Below, piece after piece: positions 1-10,134 of a stretch of 37,942 nucleotides of DNA (its first letter is position 1; each line of letters starts with the position of its first letter). Position numbers and translations under genes: made by a program. Under the pieces are notes generated by a model. That model did no database searches. It saw only the letters and a program-made list of their open reading frames with translations, and was not told where the DNA came from. The DNA is taken from contig CAUJHL010000086.1 in assembly GCA_963204705.1 (NCBI GenBank), positions 1-37,942 on the forward strand, read 5' to 3'. The stretch comes from Pseudomonadota bacterium (GTDB taxonomy: Bacteria; Pseudomonadota; Gammaproteobacteria; Pseudomonadales; Moraxellaceae).

Positions 1-57
1 CTGTCATGCGCGCTCCCTGAACATCGTTAACATCAGCAACTCACACTATATCTAACC

Positions 58-87
58 AAGCCCTAAGCCCTAAGCCCTAAGCCCTAA
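58..87. repeat. Tandem heptamer repeat (AAGCCCT)x4 + AA; reverse complement AGGGCTT / TTAGGGC
   Basis: Read directly: aagccct at 58-64, 65-71, 72-78 and 79-85, followed by aa. Confidence 0.95.
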
Positions 88-295
88 CCTGTATCACTGT
101 ACCGGCAAACCCCACCGACTGCCCCGCCACAATTTTGCAGCGTTTGCGCAGCTCCACCACACCATTCACGGTGACCAGGCCGGCCTCAATCACCTGCTTC
201 GCCGCACCGCCACTGTCGCAGCAGCCTTCCAGTTTTAACAGGTCACACAGCGCAACGTGCGGATGATGTTCAAGATGAAACGTCTTTTGCGACAT
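77..295 (-). CDS. Small S4-domain RNA-binding protein (YbcJ-like)
   Basis: 72 aa ORF; 'LCDLLKLEGCCDSGGAAKQVIEAGLVTVNGVVELRKRCKIVAGQSV' matches the S4/YbcJ pattern. The TAG stop lies in the heptamer repeat. Confidence 0.8.
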   Translation of the reverse strand: MSQKTFHLEHHPHVALCDLLKLEGCCDSGGAAKQVIEAGLVTVNGVVELRKRCKIVAGQSVGFAGTVIQVRA

Positions 296-340
296 GGCAT
301 TTTCCTAAAAAACAGCCTTTTACTAAGGTAAAAAAATCAC

Positions 341-1558
341 TCAAGGACGATTGCGGCCATACTGATCGTGGCTGGAGACCCATTGATCCGACACGATGGC
401 CGAGGCCAGTGACAGTTCGCCGCAGAGTACGGTGGCAGCGATGATTTCGGCGAGCTTATGGGCTTTGCCGTGTCCATAGCAGTCCATCATGGCCAGACAT
501 TCACGCTGAGTAGGCAAACCGGTGCCACCACCATAACTGGCCACAATCAGTGAAGGAATCGTGACACTGAAATAGTAGTCGCCGCTGGGCAGTAGGTCAC
601 TGTACACAAAGCCCGCGCTGGACTCGGCGACATTGGCCACATCCTGCCCGCACGCCAAAAACACCGCCGCGACGCCATTGGCAAAATGCGCGCCATTGCA
701 GGCTGAACCCGCCATAAACGCTCCCAGATTGGACAATTGCCGTTGGTGAAACAGGGCGGCAGCCGTGGTGTGCATCACCTCGCGGATCAGGGCATCGGGC
801 AAAGTGATTTCAGCGACCACCCGTTTGCCACGGCTGTGCAGGCTATTGAGGAAAGAGTGTTTTTTATCGGTATCAAAATTGGCCGCCAGCGAAAAGTGCC
901 GCAAACCTGGCGGTTTCTGCGCCAGTATCCACTGACAGGCGGCATGGGTGGCTTTGGACACCATGTTTTGCCCCGCCGCATCCCCGGTTGTCATATTAAA
1001 GCGTAACCAGCGCAATTTACTGGCAGCGTATTGTTCGATGTCACGCAATTTACCGGAACGGGTGGTGGCCTCGGCGGCCTGCCGGATACCGCCCAGATTG
1101 GCGCTGACCCATTCCCCAAAATCACGGGCCGCACGCGCCGACTCAAACTCAAACACCGGCGCACGCTGCATGGCATCGTCGATCACGGTGGTCAGCACGC
1201 CCCCGGCTTCCCGCGTCAGTCGCATCCCGCGCGAATAACTCGCGACCAGCGTACCTTCTGTCGTGGCCATGGGCACGTAAAACTCCCCCTGCGCATGCTC
1301 ACCCCTGACGTGCAAAGGCCCGGCAACCCCCATCGGCACCTGCACGCAACCGGTAAAATGCTCGATATTCCCCGCTGTGACTGCCGGGTCGATGCTGTAC
1401 TGCCCGAGCTGGGTCAATGCGGTTCCGGTCTGATCCTGTATCAGCAAGCGGCGCTGGAGGGCCATGGGTTCGCTGTGATCCTGCTCGCGGTCACGGGGCA
1501 GTTTGGGTAGGGTGGTAGCTGTTTGAGCAGATGCAGCGGTATCCCATGGAGGATTCAT
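341..1558 (-). CDS. Hydroxymethylglutaryl-CoA reductase, class I-like, soluble catalytic domain only
   Basis: Motifs 'VPMGVAGPL', 'PMATTEGTLVAS' (catalytic Glu), 'DTDKK' (Lys), 'GQDVAN' (Asp), 'GGGTGLPTQ', 'GELSLASAI...SSH' (His). No N-terminal membrane domain. Confidence 0.88.
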   Translation of the reverse strand: MNPPWDTAASAQTATTLPKLPRDREQDHSEPMALQRRLLIQDQTGTALTQLGQYSIDPAVTAGNIEHFTGCVQVPMGVAGPLHVRGEHAQGEFYVPMATTEGTLVASYSRGMRLTREAGGVLTTVIDDAMQRAPVFEFESARAARDFGEWVSANLGGIRQAAEATTRSGKLRDIEQYAASKLRWLRFNMTTGDAAGQNMVSKATHAACQWILAQKPPGLRHFSLAANFDTDKKHSFLNSLHSRGKRVVAEITLPDALIREVMHTTAAALFHQRQLSNLGAFMAGSACNGAHFANGVAAVFLACGQDVANVAESSAGFVYSDLLPSGDYYFSVTIPSLIVASYGGGTGLPTQRECLAMMDCYGHGKAHKLAEIIAATVLCGELSLASAIVSDQWVSSHDQYGRNRP

Positions 1559-1699
1559 AGAGTACTTTCCCTATACTGACGCATTGTTTTCATTGATCTT
1601 TCGCTACTAAAGCAGTCACCGCTTAAGTAGTATTCGCTGTCTGGCGTTTCTTTGCTTGGCCTTTTCCGCTGAGCTTTTCGTGGATTAATAGGACACCCG

Positions 1700-3214
1700 C
1701 TAAAACCCTGCCAGTGGCGCTCCCAGAAAGATCAGGCGGCTCATCGGCTCCCACTGCTTCGCATCGTGCTGGCCATTGTGTTCCCGTACTTTCATCACCG
1801 GCCCGGTGCCATCCAGTACATCCTGAATAAAATCCTGCGGCATCAGCCCCGCATCTTCAATGGCCGCCGTGTGATCCGGCTTTGTCAGAATGGTGTGTCC
1901 GGCCAGCCAGTGCCGTGACCAGGGCAAGTAATAGCCGACATTGGGCAGATCCTGCAGCGATTGCGCCAGTCGGCTGGTCTCTTGCTGCCAAAGTGTCATG
2001 GTATTGGCAAAGCGTTTGTCCGCATCCGGCTCGCGGGTTTCCGCCAGAAACCGCCGATAGGAAATACTGGAAAAAATATAATCTTCCTGCATTCCCAGCC
2101 AGCCAAAGCGATCCTGCGGCCAATGCAGTGCCATTGCCCTGAGTAAACTGCCCATATTGCTACGGTCAAAGTCAGGCAACAGCGTGGCGTACCAGTCCAG
2201 CACGCTGCCCTGTGCCGCTGCAGTCCCCAATGCGGCCGCCGAAGCAACCGGCGAGGCCAGCCCCCACACTTGCAGGGCATTGCGATGCAAGCCAGCAGAC
2301 GGTTCATTGGCGTTTAGCGGTGCCCAAAAAATTGGCCCGCCGTCATTGATCAGATAGCTTTTGGCCTGAGGAAACAGACTGCGTAGCGCTGGATACAGGG
2401 CTGTCGCGCCGACGCCACCCGCACTGTTGCCACTCAGCTCCCATTCCTTGGCCTGGGGCAGATGGTCACGTGCCCAGAGCGCTACAGCCAGCACATTGGC
2501 GGCACCGACATGCGACACGGTCAGCGGTTTGCCTTTGCCTGAGGGGTCGGTATACGTACTGGTTTTCAGGCCCAGATGAACATCGCCCGTGCAGTACGGC
2601 ACAAAAATCTTGTTCCATTGCTGGCTGCGGGGATGAAAACTCTCTGAGCCTTCGCGATTCAGTGCGGACTGGATGGGAATGGACAGCCGTGTGATGACCG
2701 GCACATTGGACAGGCTGAGCACAGAGACGATGGCGCCGTAATTCTTTTTTCCCGACGGCCGCACCACATTTTTTAGTAACTCACTGCCGTTGTGCAGCGC
2801 CCGGCAGGAATCGTAATCCCAGCAGGCACCCCCACCCGCCAGATTGATCTGCAGATTTTCGCTTTGCCGCCGGCTTTTGACATAGAAATAAAAGGGCGAA
2901 CCATCACCACAGCGTGCGCCAGTCGTGGGGTCGAGCCAGACTTTTTGCCAGACATCGTAGCGATCAATGCGGAAACCATCCTGAAACTGCACCGGATTGG
3001 TCCTGAGCGGCAGGGGAAATCCAGCCGGTATCGCCTGCTCCGGCAATCCTTTTACGGTGGGCGATACCAGCGTGCCGGTAGCGTCACACCAGGCAGGCAT
3101 CGCCGCCAGTAACAGAACCGCTAATGGCAAGGCAGCCAGCAACCGAACAACCAGCAGCTGAATACCCCGCGTAAAGGGCTGGATACGATTCACTAAAACA
3201 CTAATCGACTTCAT
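1700..3214 (-). CDS. Pectinacetylesterase / Notum-like family serine hydrolase, secreted or membrane-anchored
   Basis: N-terminal hydrophobic segment; 'NLQINLAGGGACWDYDSC' and 'LSGNSAGGVGA' (nucleophile elbow) typical of the PAE family. Confidence 0.8.
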   Translation of the reverse strand: MKSISVLVNRIQPFTRGIQLLVVRLLAALPLAVLLLAAMPAWCDATGTLVSPTVKGLPEQAIPAGFPLPLRTNPVQFQDGFRIDRYDVWQKVWLDPTTGARCGDGSPFYFYVKSRRQSENLQINLAGGGACWDYDSCRALHNGSELLKNVVRPSGKKNYGAIVSVLSLSNVPVITRLSIPIQSALNREGSESFHPRSQQWNKIFVPYCTGDVHLGLKTSTYTDPSGKGKPLTVSHVGAANVLAVALWARDHLPQAKEWELSGNSAGGVGATALYPALRSLFPQAKSYLINDGGPIFWAPLNANEPSAGLHRNALQVWGLASPVASAAALGTAAAQGSVLDWYATLLPDFDRSNMGSLLRAMALHWPQDRFGWLGMQEDYIFSSISYRRFLAETREPDADKRFANTMTLWQQETSRLAQSLQDLPNVGYYLPWSRHWLAGHTILTKPDHTAAIEDAGLMPQDFIQDVLDGTGPVMKVREHNGQHDAKQWEPMSRLIFLGAPLAGF

Positions 3215-3275
3215 TCATACACAAGTCAAAAAAGGGTCTTACACGCACACAGCTCTGTTGCGCAGGCGGACCCTG

Positions 3276-3300
3276 AAAAAAAACCCCTGATCATCAGGGG
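3276..3300 (-). terminator. Intrinsic terminator downstream of guaB
   Basis: Minus strand CCCCTGA-TGA-TCAGGGG followed by TTTTTTTT. Confidence 0.85.
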
Positions 3301-3323
3301 CTGAAGATGGTGTTGAAAACCGT

Positions 3324-4808
<1,485 letters not shown>

Positions 4809-4818
4809 CTAGCGGCGC

Positions 4819-4847
4819 AGTATACCTGAGCGGCGCTGCGCTGACCA
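4819..4847 (-). promoter_or_regulatory. Candidate sigma70 promoter of guaB with GC-rich discriminator
   Basis: Minus strand TGGTCA-17 nt-TATACT followed by GCGCCGCTA; -10 lies about 28 nt upstream of the guaB ATG. Confidence 0.5.
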
Positions 4848-4949
4848 TGTGGGAGAGAGCGGCAAATGTGGCGTTCACCTTCCGGGGGGGCTGCCTGGGC
4901 AGATTTTTTTAATGGCGCTGTTGGATGCTGATGTTGCTCATGCAAGTGT

Positions 4950-5489
4950 TTATTGCGTAGCCCGATCAATCTGATGTTCACGGATTTTCTGCGCCTGATG
5001 ATGCAACTGGCGATTTTGCTCGTGTAGCGCCGCTACCGGATCGGGCACCCGCACGTTCCCAACGCCCGGAACGGACACCGTGGTACTGCTGTCTACAGGT
5101 GCCTGTGGAGAATCATCCGGTGGCGCAACCGGGGCCGGGCGGTAGTGTGTTCCCTTGTTGAGATCGATATGCCAGGGCTGTCCATGGCGGTCACGATTAT
5201 AGAATTTATCGCTAAACGACGGGTTGCCCTCGCGATTGACAGAACGATACATCGTGCGGGTGTCTTTTAGCCGGTCGCTGGCTTTTTGCTCCGGCGTGCG
5301 GGTAGAGCCCAGATCGGTGGCTACACCGGAGTCGTTTGCCGCTGTCGCAGCATTCGGCGAAATCGGCTGTTTGCCCATCAGCGTGTCCAGCGACGGCACG
5401 GGTTTATCTAGCAAGAGCCAGAACATCCCCACGATGCCCATCCCCAAAATGAGTCGTAACGCCCAGACCATGCCGGTCTCCAGCCTCAA
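4950..5489 (-). CDS. DUF4124-domain-containing protein, N-terminal membrane anchor
   Basis: Hydrophobic N-terminus 'MVWALRLILGMGIVGMFWLLL'; 'MYRSVNREGNPSFSDKFYNRDRHGQPW' resembles DUF4124. Confidence 0.6.
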   Translation of the reverse strand: MRLETGMVWALRLILGMGIVGMFWLLLDKPVPSLDTLMGKQPISPNAATAANDSGVATDLGSTRTPEQKASDRLKDTRTMYRSVNREGNPSFSDKFYNRDRHGQPWHIDLNKGTHYRPAPVAPPDDSPQAPVDSSTTVSVPGVGNVRVPDPVAALHEQNRQLHHQAQKIREHQIDRATQ

Positions 5490-5493
5490 AGGT

Positions 5494-7188
5494 TTATAAG
5501 AGTATACGCCGGATATCCTTCAGGTTTTCAGCCAATTGCCGGGCAAATACTGCTGCATCCGCGCCATTGATTACCCGATGATCATAGGACAGGGACAACG
5601 GCAACATCAGCCGTGGCTGGAATGCCCCATCCTCCCACACGGGCTGCAGGCTGGCCGGGGACACCCCCAAAATCGCCACTTGCGGCCAGTTCACCAGTGG
5701 TGTAAAGCCCGTCCCGCCCAGATTGCCAAGGCTACTGATGGTAAAACTGGCGCCGGCAAAGTCGGCAGGCAGCAATTTTTTATCACGGGCTTTCTGGCCC
5801 AGTTGCTGCAATTCCGTGGCGATCTTGCGGATTCCCTTGCGATCCGGCTGTCTTAGGACTGGCACCACCAGCCCCTCCTCCGTGGCCACCGCAATACCCA
5901 GATGAATGTCCTCGCGCTGCAGCAACTGGCTCTGATCATCGGTCAAATGACTGTTAAAGCGCGGCAACTGACGCAATTGATACGCAACGGCTTTGGCGAT
6001 AAACGCAAGAATGGTCAGGTTGATACCCTGCTGCTTGTACTCGTCTTTTAGCGACTGCCGCAACGCCTCAAGTTCGGTAATATCGGCCTGATCAAACTGG
6101 GTGACCTGCGGAATAAAGCGATTATTAGCCAAATGGCGTATGGCCGCCTGCTGTATCCGGCTGAGCGGCACCAACTGACTAGGCCCGTAGGCACTCATGT
6201 CCGGCAAGGGGGGCAAGCCAGACGTGCTGCCACCAGATTCTGCGGGCTGTCTGGTGCCTGTTAAATGACCCAACCGCTGCTTGACGTAGGAATATACATC
6301 CTCTTTTAACAGGCGCTGATGTGGCCCACTGCCACTAACTTCGGACAATGCAACACCGAGCTGACGTGCCAGTCGGCGGACGGCTGGACCAGCGTAGACG
6401 TCTGAACTGGCCGTCGAAATGGCTGGGTTTTCAGGCATTGAATTGGCAGCCGCTTGAACTGAACCTGAACTGGCAGCTGGAGAATTGACGGGTGATGAAC
6501 TGGCCGATACCGATTCTGCGGTCTGAGCGGATGAGGCGGCAGGCGAAGCGGTGTTTTGCGCTGCCCTGCTGGCAGACTGGCTGGACGCCGAAGCCGTGCG
6601 AAGACTCATCAGGGGCATCCCTTGCTGGATACTTTGGCCTTTGCTGACTCGCCACTCACCCACTTCACCGGCAAACGGACTGGGAATTTCCACGCTGGCT
6701 TTGGCGGACTCCACCAACAGCAGGCTTTGCCCTTCCGTCACCGTGGCGCCGGTTTGCACCAGTAATTCTGTGACCTCGGCGCTGTCTACGCCCAGATCGG
6801 GGGTGACCACGATATGAGTATCCGTGGTCTGCGTGGCGGTGGTCTGCGTGGCGGTGGTTTGAGTGGGTGTGGTTTCCGTGGTGTCAGGCCCTGCGGATGC
6901 ATTGGTAGGCTGAGACGTTGCAGCACCGCTTGGAAGAGTAGTTGAATCGTTCGTAGTGTCGAGCATGGCCAGAATCACGCCTTCTTTCACCGTCTGGCCT
7001 TTCTGGATTTTCCAGGCGGTCAGCGTGCCAGTGGCTGGGCTGGGGATTTCCACACTGGCCTTGGCGGATTCCACCAGTAGCAGGCTTTGCCCTTCAGTCA
7101 CACTGTCGCCGGCTTGTACCATCAACTCAATGACTTCGGCGCTCTCGACGCCCAGATCCGGTGTCAGGATATCGCGTGTGCTGCTCAT
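5494..7188 (-). CDS. aceF: Pyruvate dehydrogenase E2, dihydrolipoyllysine acetyltransferase, two lipoyl domains
   Basis: Two lipoyl domains ('VESAKASVEIPSP' twice), Ala/Ser/Pro linkers, peripheral subunit-binding domain 'AGPAVRRLARQLGVALSEVSGSGPHQRLLKEDV', catalytic 'SLSYDHRVINGADAA'. ATGA overlap with aceE. Confidence 0.97.
   Translation of the reverse strand: MSSTRDILTPDLGVESAEVIELMVQAGDSVTEGQSLLLVESAKASVEIPSPATGTLTAWKIQKGQTVKEGVILAMLDTTNDSTTLPSGAATSQPTNASAGPDTTETTPTQTTATQTTATQTTDTHIVVTPDLGVDSAEVTELLVQTGATVTEGQSLLLVESAKASVEIPSPFAGEVGEWRVSKGQSIQQGMPLMSLRTASASSQSASRAAQNTASPAASSAQTAESVSASSSPVNSPAASSGSVQAAANSMPENPAISTASSDVYAGPAVRRLARQLGVALSEVSGSGPHQRLLKEDVYSYVKQRLGHLTGTRQPAESGGSTSGLPPLPDMSAYGPSQLVPLSRIQQAAIRHLANNRFIPQVTQFDQADITELEALRQSLKDEYKQQGINLTILAFIAKAVAYQLRQLPRFNSHLTDDQSQLLQREDIHLGIAVATEEGLVVPVLRQPDRKGIRKIATELQQLGQKARDKKLLPADFAGASFTISSLGNLGGTGFTPLVNWPQVAILGVSPASLQPVWEDGAFQPRLMLPLSLSYDHRVINGADAAVFARQLAENLKDIRRILL
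6826..6885. repeat. 15-bp period in-frame repeat encoding a Thr/Gln linker in aceF
   Basis: ggtctgcgtggcggt at 6826-6840 and 6841-6855 (identical), then degenerate copies at 6856-6870 and 6871-6885; encodes TQTTATQTTATQTT. Confidence 0.85.
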
Positions 7189-10040
7189 GCCTGTTGCTCC
7201 GGTTCCTGCCCGTCGGTCGGTGAGTCTGGGGACATAGTGACCTGCAATTCCGTCGGCGTGTTATGGATGTCCTCTTTCACTGCATCTTCTTCGAGTGCGG
7301 GCTGTTTGCCAGCCAGTGGCGCCTCCAGCGTAGGAGCAATCGGCGCGGGTGCGTCCGGCGCATGATCGGCCAGTGGTTGCGGCAGCCAGGAGGGTGGCAG
7401 TTCGGTTTCCAGCTCAAAACTGGACAGGGCATCGCGCACCAGCCGTGCGTCTATTTCGCCTTCATCGGCCAGCAATTTCAAGGTCGCCACGACGATGTGC
7501 GCGGCATCTACCCCAAAGTAGGCACGCAGATTTTCACGGGTATCCGATCGGCCAAAGCCATCCGTCCCCAGCGTCACATAGGGTTGATGATCCGGCAAAT
7601 AGGCCCGGATTTGTTCCGCGTACAAACGCTGATAATCGGTCGCCGCCAGCACCACGCCTTGATAGCCCCCCAGTTGCTGTGACAGCCAGGTGGCCCGTGG
7701 CGCATCGAGCGGATGCAGGCGATTGTAGTCCTCGCAGGCCATGCCATCCCGCGCCAGTTCGGTAAAACTGGTCACGCTCCAGACATTGGCCAAAATCCCG
7801 TATTCGTCTTTCAGCAGCTGGGCGGCTTTCAGCACTTCCCGCAAAATCACCCCGGAACCCAGCAATTGAACCGTGGCCTCGGGCTTTTCTTCCAGTAAAT
7901 ACAGTCCCTTGCGAATACCTGCTTCCACGCCTTCTGGCATCGCGGGTTGTGGGTAATTTTCATTCATCAGGGTAATATAGTAATACACCCGTTCGCCGCC
8001 GCCCTGTTCTGGTGGCCCATACATCCGGCGCAGACCATCCTGCACGATCACCGCCAGTTCATAGCCATAACAGGGGTCATAACTCACGCAATTGGGAATG
8101 GTGCCTGCCAGCAGCAAGGAGTGGCCATCCTGATGTTGCAGCCCTTCGCCATTCAGGGTGGTACGGCCCGCAGTCGCACCAAACAGGAAGCCTTGCGCCT
8201 GACAGTCCCCTGCCGCCCACAGCAAGTCACCGACCCGCTGAAAACCAAACATGGAATAAAACAGATACATCGGAATCATCGGCAGGGCATTGACGCTGTA
8301 ACTGCTGCCCAGCGCGATCCAGGCACTGGTTGCACCCGCTTCATTGATGCCTTCTTCCAGCATGTGGCCGTCGCGGGCTTCGCGATAATTCATCAGTTGT
8401 TCGCTGTCTTCCGGCGTATAAAGCTGGCCGACCGCGGAATAAATCCCCAGTTGGCGAAACATGCCCTCCAGACCAAAGGTACGCGCTTCATCGGGCACAA
8501 TTGGAACGACCCGTGGCCCCAGTGTCTTGTTTTTAAGTAATAGCGACAGTAGCCGCACCATCACCATGGTGGTGGAATATGCCTTGTCCTGACTGCCGTC
8601 GAGCACAGGGCGAAAATCTTCAAGGGAAACGACCTCCAGCGGAATATGACCACTGCGCCGCGCCGGCAGAGTTCCCCCCAGCGCTTCACGCCGCGCTTTC
8701 ATATAGCGAATTTCAGCAGAATCCTCCGCAGGCCGGTAAAACGGCAGCGCGGGCAATTCTTCGTCACTAAAGGGCAAGCCAAAACGATCCCGGAAATATT
8801 TCAGTGATTCAAAATCCATCTTTTTGATCTGATGGGTTTTATTCACGCTTTCTGCCTGACCGGACAGGCCGTAGCCCTTGACGGTTTTGGCCAGAATCAC
8901 CGTTGGCTGGCCATTGGCTGTCATCGCAGCAGCATACGCGGCATAGACCTTGTAGGGATCATGACCACCGCGATTGAGCGCATCGATATCGGTATCGCTC
9001 AGGTCTTTGACCAGCTCGGCCAGTTCCGGGTATTTGCCAAAAAAATGCTCACGGGCAAAGGCCCCCCCCCGCGCCTGATAGGTCTGATAGTCGCCATCCA
9101 CGGCTTCTTCCATCCGCTGACGTAGCGCACCCGAGGTATCCCGCGCCAGCAAACTGTCCCAGCGCCGTCCCCACACCACCTTGATCACCCGCCAGCCCGC
9201 CCCGCGGAAGCTCGATTCCAGCTCCTGAATGATTTTGCCATTGCCCCGCACTGGCCCATCCAGCCGCTGCAAATTGCAATTGATCACCCAGATCAGGTTA
9301 TCCAGTTTTTCCCGCCCCGCCAGCGCAATCGCACCCAGACTTTCCGGCTCATCCATTTCCCCATCACCCAGAAAAGCCCAGACCTTGCGATCCTGTTCCT
9401 CCAATAAGCCACGGTGCGTGAGGTATTTTTGAATGTGCGCCTGATAGATCGACATGATCGGACCAAGGCCCATCGACACCGTGGGAAATTGCCAATAGTC
9501 CGGCATCAGGTAGGGATGCGGGTAACTGGACAGCCCCTGCCCGCCCACTTCGCGGCGAAAATGCTGCAATTGGTGCTCGGTCAGGCGGCCTTCCAGAAAG
9601 GAACGTGCATAGATACCCGGCGCGGAATGCCCCTGGTAATAAATCATGTCGCCGCCAAAATGCCCATTGGCCGATCGAAAAAAATGATTAAAGCCAATAT
9701 CATACAGCGTAGCACTGGAGGCAAACGTCGCCAGATGGCCGCCCAGATCGTCGTTAAGGTTGGCTCGAAGTACCATCGCCAGCGCATTCCAGCGGATCAG
9801 CGCGCGAATCCGGCGCTCCATATGGGCATCGCCCGGCATGGCGGCTTCTTCTTCCACGGAAAGGGTATTGAGGTAAGGCGTGTTAAGGCGCTGAAGGGGA
9901 ACGTGCCGCGCGATCGCCTTCTGATACAGCTGCCTGAGCAAAAAGCCCGCCCGTTCGATCCCGGCGTGTTTGATTACGGCATCAAAGGCATCCAGCCATT
10001 CCTGGGTTTCTAGGGCATCCGGGTCGCGGTAAAAGGGCAT
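7185..10040 (-). CDS. aceE: Pyruvate dehydrogenase E1 component, homodimeric type
   Basis: 951 aa; 'YYQGHSAPGIYARSFLEGRL', 'AFLGDGEMDEPES' ThDP motif, 'WSVTSFTELARDG'. Confidence 0.98.
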   Translation of the reverse strand: MPFYRDPDALETQEWLDAFDAVIKHAGIERAGFLLRQLYQKAIARHVPLQRLNTPYLNTLSVEEEAAMPGDAHMERRIRALIRWNALAMVLRANLNDDLGGHLATFASSATLYDIGFNHFFRSANGHFGGDMIYYQGHSAPGIYARSFLEGRLTEHQLQHFRREVGGQGLSSYPHPYLMPDYWQFPTVSMGLGPIMSIYQAHIQKYLTHRGLLEEQDRKVWAFLGDGEMDEPESLGAIALAGREKLDNLIWVINCNLQRLDGPVRGNGKIIQELESSFRGAGWRVIKVVWGRRWDSLLARDTSGALRQRMEEAVDGDYQTYQARGGAFAREHFFGKYPELAELVKDLSDTDIDALNRGGHDPYKVYAAYAAAMTANGQPTVILAKTVKGYGLSGQAESVNKTHQIKKMDFESLKYFRDRFGLPFSDEELPALPFYRPAEDSAEIRYMKARREALGGTLPARRSGHIPLEVVSLEDFRPVLDGSQDKAYSTTMVMVRLLSLLLKNKTLGPRVVPIVPDEARTFGLEGMFRQLGIYSAVGQLYTPEDSEQLMNYREARDGHMLEEGINEAGATSAWIALGSSYSVNALPMIPMYLFYSMFGFQRVGDLLWAAGDCQAQGFLFGATAGRTTLNGEGLQHQDGHSLLLAGTIPNCVSYDPCYGYELAVIVQDGLRRMYGPPEQGGGERVYYYITLMNENYPQPAMPEGVEAGIRKGLYLLEEKPEATVQLLGSGVILREVLKAAQLLKDEYGILANVWSVTSFTELARDGMACEDYNRLHPLDAPRATWLSQQLGGYQGVVLAATDYQRLYAEQIRAYLPDHQPYVTLGTDGFGRSDTRENLRAYFGVDAAHIVVATLKLLADEGEIDARLVRDALSSFELETELPPSWLPQPLADHAPDAPAPIAPTLEAPLAGKQPALEEDAVKEDIHNTPTELQVTMSPDSPTDGQEPEQQA

Positions 10041-10134
10041 GATCTGCTCGCAGTGTTTTTTATCCTGTAAGCCGAATTGTTAACACTGGTGTTTGCAGGG
10101 TTCAAGGGGAATTGTGCAGCAGTCCGTGGAATCG

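Noticed and set aside
58-87. TTAGGGC repeat as a real telomere or CRISPR array
   Set aside because: Only four short units, internal to a gene end, no spacers and no adjacent cas genes.
1031-1510. 159-aa plus-strand ORF antisense to HMG-CoA reductase
   Set aside because: The minus-strand frame carries all HMGR motifs; the plus ORF is a shadow.
4893-4911. CTGCCTGGGCAG + T7 on the plus strand, possible terminator
   Set aside because: Only a 4-bp stem and no plus-strand gene upstream to terminate.
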